The position numbers were made by a program, and so were the translations under genes. From Amycolatopsis camponoti (GTDB taxonomy: Bacteria; Actinomycetota; Actinomycetes; Mycobacteriales; Pseudonocardiaceae), in the NCBI RefSeq assembly GCF_902497555.1, contig NZ_CABVGP010000003.1, positions 992,001-1,056,000 on the forward strand: 64,000 nucleotides of DNA, given 5' to 3'. Positions 60,988-64,000 of the stretch are shown here, in pieces. Position 1 is the first letter of the stretch, and every line of letters starts with the position of its first letter. Below the pieces are notes generated by a model. That model was not told the DNA's origin. It made no database searches and saw only the letters and a program-made list of their open reading frames with translations.

Positions 60988-62313
60988 ATGGACGCCGTGT
61001 CCGGGTTTCCGCTTGCGCAGGTCGTCCCCTGGGGGGTCGCGGTCCTGCTCGGCATCGTGGTGATCATCCTGCTCGTGAAGCAGCGCAAGCCGGCGAGCGT
61101 GGTGGAGGACGCCATGCTGCAGGCGGTCCACCGGATGTCGAAGGCCGCGCCGAACCTCCGTTCCGGCCTGGACGAGGACGCCGCCGACAAGATCACCACC
61201 CAGCTGCTGCAGATGCTCGACTGCGTCGCCGTCGGCATCACCGACAGCGAGGGCACGCTGCTGTCCTGGGACGGCGAGGCGAACGAGCACTACGTCGACC
61301 TCGTCGACGCGATCGGCGCGGCCATCCGCAAGCACCGCCGCGAGGTCGTCGCGCACGACCGGATGCCCTGCAACCACCGTGGCACCTGCCGGATGAAGAC
61401 CGCCGTCATCGTGCCGTTGCTGGTCGAGGGCGAGACCGAGGCGGCGCTGATCGTCGTCGGCCGCACCCGCGGGCGGCTGGTGCAGATGGCCGACGCCGTC
61501 GCCCAGTTCGTCTGCACGCAGTTCGAGCTGTCCCGGCTCGACGAGTCGAAGCAGCAGCTCCAGCAGGCGGAGATCAAGGCGCTGCGCGCGCAGATCTCGC
61601 CGCACTTCGTCTACAACGCGCTCAACACGATCTCCGCGCTGATCCGCACGGACCCCGAAGAGGCGCGAGAGCTGCTTCAGGACTTCGCCGACTTCACGCG
61701 CTACTCGTTCCGCTCGTCGGGCATGTTCACGTCGCTCGCCGAGGAGCTGCGCAACATCGACCGCTACCTGACCATCGAGAACGCCCGCTTCGGCGGCCGG
61801 CTCGAGGTGCGGATGAAGATCGCGCCCGAGGTGCTCAGCGTCGTCGTGCCGTTCCTGATCATCCAGCCGCTCGTCGAGAACGCGGTCAAGCACGGCCTGG
61901 CCAGCAAGCCCAGCGGCGGCTGCGTCACGGTGATCGCGCAGGACCACGGCACCGAGGCGCTGATCAGCGTCGAGGACGACGGCATCGGCATGGACCCGCG
62001 GCGGCTGAAGGACGTCAAGAACGCGCACAGCACCGGCGCGCACGTCGGGCTCGGCAACATCAGCCAGCGCATGCAGCAGGTCTTCGGCAACGACTACGCG
62101 GTGATGGTCGAGACCGCGCCCGGGGCCGGCATGAAGGTGACGCTGCGGGTGCCGAAGTTCGTCCCCGGTGTCCGCCCGAACATGCCGGACTACAGCTCCG
62201 AAAACGACGCCGCGCCGGCCGACGTGCCATCGCAGGGCGGCCCGGCCCAGCTCAACGGTGCCGAGGTGAACGGCGTCAACGGCACGCGCTCCGGCATCCT
62301 CCCCATGGGCTGA
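60988..62313 (+). CDS. LytS-like sensor histidine kinase
   Basis: A 441-residue kinase. One N-terminal helix (VVPWGVAVLLGIVVIILLV, about 11-29) is followed by a GAF-like domain (about 45-190) containing HDRMPCNHRGTCRMKTAVIVPLLVEG, with two Cys and a His placed for a redox or metal site. His_kinase (PF06580) has QISPHFVYNALNTISALIR with the phosphoacceptor His. The ATPase has PFLIIQPLVENAVKHGL, EDDGIGMD and HVGLGNISQRM. ATG 60988 is taken; a TTG at 60937 is in frame. No LytTR regulator gene is adjacent. Confidence 0.9.
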   Translation: MDAVSGFPLAQVVPWGVAVLLGIVVIILLVKQRKPASVVEDAMLQAVHRMSKAAPNLRSGLDEDAADKITTQLLQMLDCVAVGITDSEGTLLSWDGEANEHYVDLVDAIGAAIRKHRREVVAHDRMPCNHRGTCRMKTAVIVPLLVEGETEAALIVVGRTRGRLVQMADAVAQFVCTQFELSRLDESKQQLQQAEIKALRAQISPHFVYNALNTISALIRTDPEEARELLQDFADFTRYSFRSSGMFTSLAEELRNIDRYLTIENARFGGRLEVRMKIAPEVLSVVVPFLIIQPLVENAVKHGLASKPSGGCVTVIAQDHGTEALISVEDDGIGMDPRRLKDVKNAHSTGAHVGLGNISQRMQQVFGNDYAVMVETAPGAGMKVTLRVPKFVPGVRPNMPDYSSENDAAPADVPSQGGPAQLNGAEVNGVNGTRSGILPMG

Positions 62314-62329
62314 ATCCCGCTGTGACATC

Positions 62330-62362
62330 CGGGGGCCGGGGGCTTCGCCACCCGGACCCCCG
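62330..62362 (+). terminator. Hairpin after the LytS-like kinase gene
   Basis: CGGGGGCCGGG (62330-62340) pairs with CCCGGACCCCCG (62351-62362) with a single bulge and a TTCG-containing loop. It lies 16 nt past the kinase stop. Confidence 0.65.
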
Positions 62363-62385
62363 AAAAATCCGGCTAGCCTGGCGTT

Positions 62386-63231
62386 ATGAGCGTTACGGAC
62401 AAGCTGGCTTCGCGGATCCCGGTGCTCGCCGACCGCGTGGAGCGCAAGGACGTCGTGGCCGTGGTGAAGCTGCACGGCGTGATCACGCCGTCGCCGTCCC
62501 CACTGGCCAGGGGCGCGATCAACCTCGCCACCGTCGAGACGGCGTTGACCAGGGCGTTCGGTCACGAGCGGCTGAAGGCGGTCGCCCTGCTGATCAACTC
62601 GCCGGGCGGCGCGCCGACGCAGTCCGGGCTGGTCGCGGAGCGGATCCGGCAGCTGGCGGACGAAAAGGGTGTCCCGGTGCTGGCGTTCTGCGAGGACGTC
62701 GCCGCGTCGGGCGGGTACTGGCTGGCCTGCGCGGCGGACGAGATCTACGCGCACCGGACGTCGATGGTCGGCTCGATCGGCGTGATCAGCGGCGGTTTCG
62801 GGTTCACCGGCCTGCTCGAACGCTTCGGCATCGAGCGCCGGCTGCACACGGCGGGCGCGAACAAGTCCCGGCTCGACCCGTTCTCGCCGGAGAAGCCCGA
62901 AGACGTCGAGTGGCTGAAGAAGATGCACAGCCAGCTCCACGAGCTGTTCGTGAGCTGGGTGAGGGAGCGCCGCGGCGACCGGCTGACCGACACCGACGAC
63001 CTGTTCACCGGCGACGTCTGGCTCGGCGCCAAGGCGCAGGAGCTCGGCCTGATCGACGGCGTGGGCAGCCTCCGCCAGATCATCACCGAGCGCTACCCGG
63101 ACGCCGACATCTCGGTGGCGGAGCCGAAGAAGGCCCTGCTCGCGCGCCTCGGCATCGGCGCACCGGCCGCGGCGTCGGCGGTCCTGGACGCGGTGACGCA
63201 GAAGGCGGCGTGGTCCCGCTTCGGCCTCTGA
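62386..63231 (+). CDS. S49 family serine peptidase (SppA/SohB-like)
   Basis: A 281-residue protease. VVAVVKLHGVITPS opens the domain. LLINSPGGAPTQSGLVAERI forms the oxyanion region. The nucleophile Ser is in EDVAASGGYWLACAADEI, and Lys in HTAGANKSRLDPFSPE is the general base. It lacks the N-terminal membrane helix of SppA and is a short single-domain form, so it may be cytoplasmic or membrane-peripheral, degrading signal peptides or membrane-derived fragments. TAGCCT lies 6 nt before ATG 62386 with no ribosome site. Confidence 0.92.
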   Translation: MSVTDKLASRIPVLADRVERKDVVAVVKLHGVITPSPSPLARGAINLATVETALTRAFGHERLKAVALLINSPGGAPTQSGLVAERIRQLADEKGVPVLAFCEDVAASGGYWLACAADEIYAHRTSMVGSIGVISGGFGFTGLLERFGIERRLHTAGANKSRLDPFSPEKPEDVEWLKKMHSQLHELFVSWVRERRGDRLTDTDDLFTGDVWLGAKAQELGLIDGVGSLRQIITERYPDADISVAEPKKALLARLGIGAPAAASAVLDAVTQKAAWSRFGL

Positions 63232-63341
63232 GTCCTCTGTCCGGTTTGAGTACTTCCGGGCAGACTTTGTGACCTGAATCACTCTTCCTGCGTAACGCCT
63301 CTGGAAGTGACGTGGGGCGTCGGGTTTCCTCGTGAACGGGC

Positions 63342-63362
63342 TTTGTTGCGATCGGCAACAAA
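63342..63362. promoter_or_regulatory. Palindrome upstream of the GH16 gene
   Basis: TTTGTTGC (63342-63349) and GCAACAAA (63355-63362) are perfect 8-bp inverted arms around GATCG, 27 nt before the start codon. This is the size and position of a LacI/ROK-type operator. The gene upstream of the 157-bp gap is on the same strand, but the operator suggests independent control. Confidence 0.5.
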
Positions 63363-63388
63363 TCCGGACGACGAGGAGGTCGTACCCG

Positions 63389-64000
63389 ATGCCCCACTCC
63401 CGAAGATTCGCCATCGGTGCCGTGCTGGGCGCCGCGCTCATCGCGGTCCCGCTGACCCTGCCCGCCGCCGCGTCCATCCCGCCGCCCGACTCGGGCTGGA
63501 CCACCGTCTTCGCCGACGACTTCACCGGCGGCGCGAACACCTTGCCGTCGGGCTCGAACTGGATCATCGACACCGGCCACGCCTACCCCGGCGGCCCCGG
63601 CAACTGGGGCACCGGCGAGATCCAGAACTACACGTCGAGCACGTCGAACCTCGCCCAGGACGGCGCCGGCAACCTCCGCATCACGCCGTTGCGCGACGGC
63701 TCGGGCAACTGGACGTCCGCGCGGATCGAAACCCAGCGCACCGACTTCAAGCCCCCGGCCGGCGGCGTCCTGCGGATCGAAAGCCGGATCCAGATGCCGA
63801 ACGTCACCGGCGCGGCCGCGCTCGGCTACTGGCCCGCGTTCTGGGCCCTCGGCGGCCCCTACCGCGGCAACTGGTGGAACTGGCCCGCGGTCGGCGAGTT
63901 CGACATCATGGAGAACGTCAACGGGATCAACTCCGTCTGGGGCGTGCTGCACTGCGGCGTCAACCCGGGCGGCCCGTGCAACGAGACCACCGGCATCGTC
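63389..64000 (+). CDS. Secreted GH16 family beta-glucanase-like enzyme (3' partial)
   Basis: ATG 63389 has GAGGAGGT at 63373-63380. The open frame runs to the window edge (204 codons visible). A signal peptide spans about 1-28 (RRFAIGAVLGAALIAVPLTLPAAAS). The catalytic core follows: TVFADDFTGGANTLPSGSNWIIDTG, GTGEIQNYTSSTSN, IETQRTDFKPPAGGVLRIESRIQMP, WPAFWALGG and the active-site motif GEFDIMENV (Glu-x-Asp-x-x-Glu, about 178-183). GH16 enzymes of this type cut beta-1,3/1,4-glucans outside the cell. A carbohydrate-binding C-terminus may lie beyond the window. Confidence 0.93.
   Translation, partial: MPHSRRFAIGAVLGAALIAVPLTLPAAASIPPPDSGWTTVFADDFTGGANTLPSGSNWIIDTGHAYPGGPGNWGTGEIQNYTSSTSNLAQDGAGNLRITPLRDGSGNWTSARIETQRTDFKPPAGGVLRIESRIQMPNVTGAAALGYWPAFWALGGPYRGNWWNWPAVGEFDIMENVNGINSVWGVLHCGVNPGGPCNETTGIV

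Noticed and set aside
60931..63573. 880-residue minus-strand open frame
   Set aside because: Antisense of the kinase and S49 peptidase genes, with low-complexity composition and no family motif.

Overview
This is a gene-dense, very GC-rich window with third-position G/C bias, GTG/TTG starts, XRE-DUF397 pairs, many ECF sigma factors and frequent GTCCACTGTGGAC-like strings inside genes. That points to a filamentous actinobacterium, most likely Pseudonocardiaceae and probably Amycolatopsis-like; the genus is inferred, not proved. No phage, transposase or CRISPR array is visible. The first gene (ABC permease) and the last gene (GH16 glucanase) run off the window edges.

1-9.2 kb: a tightly overlapping catabolic operon with a dipeptide-type ABC transporter (permease, two ATPases), aldehyde dehydrogenase, short-chain dehydrogenase and amidase. 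It is followed by an ECF sigma factor with a membrane partner. Then comes a minus-strand pair of CoA-ester lyases behind a 31-bp composite operator-like element. 9.5-15.1 kb: a hypothetical gene, an NAD-binding protein coupled to a divergent PRPP synthetase, an ALO-type FAD oxidase, and a divergent PLP amino-acid aldolase/racemase-like gene. After these lies a 0.7-kb non-coding stretch of degenerate ~100-bp repeats that carries a copy of the aldolase gene's 3' end and a cluster of DnaA-box-like sites.

15.1-22.2 kb: TetR regulator, GH1 beta-glucosidase and MFS sugar transporter, then a regulatory/kinase locus (zinc-binding small protein, small hypothetical protein, XRE-TPR regulator, APH-family kinase). 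22.4-29.3 kb: a copper-handling operon (His-rich membrane protein, YcnI, CopC, CopD), then an osmoprotectant ABC transporter (permease, ATPase, permease, lipoprotein). 29.3-44.6 kb: RecB-like nuclease, PadR plus methyltransferase, 3-hydroxyacyl-CoA-type SDR, UDP-glucose dehydrogenase, gamma-glutamyltransferase, an ECF sigma gene coupled to a two-domain VOC protein, XRE plus DUF397, an MFS exporter divergent from an XRE regulator across paired palindromes, and a NarL-type two-component system.

44.7-54.2 kb: the most unusual block. It has three methyltransferase domains, an AlgX-like acyltransferase-type membrane protein, and a 1057-residue protein that joins a methyltransferase, a coiled coil, a GT2 and a GT4 glycosyltransferase. 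Two paralogous SHOCT-like single-pass membrane proteins are interspersed or at the edge. It looks like a cell-surface glycan assembly and modification system. 54.4-64 kb: a hypothetical gene with an SOS-like box, an alpha/beta hydrolase, DUF2716, an orphan Imm7 protein, YiaA/B, tRNA-Gly(GCC), a sigma factor fused to its own zinc-finger/transmembrane anti-sigma module, an Fpg/Nei glycosylase, a LytS-like kinase, an S49 peptidase and a secreted GH16 enzyme.

At least nine first-in-transcript genes have a TANNNT hexamer 6-7 nt upstream of the start codon and no Shine-Dalgarno sequence, which suggests widespread leaderless transcription.
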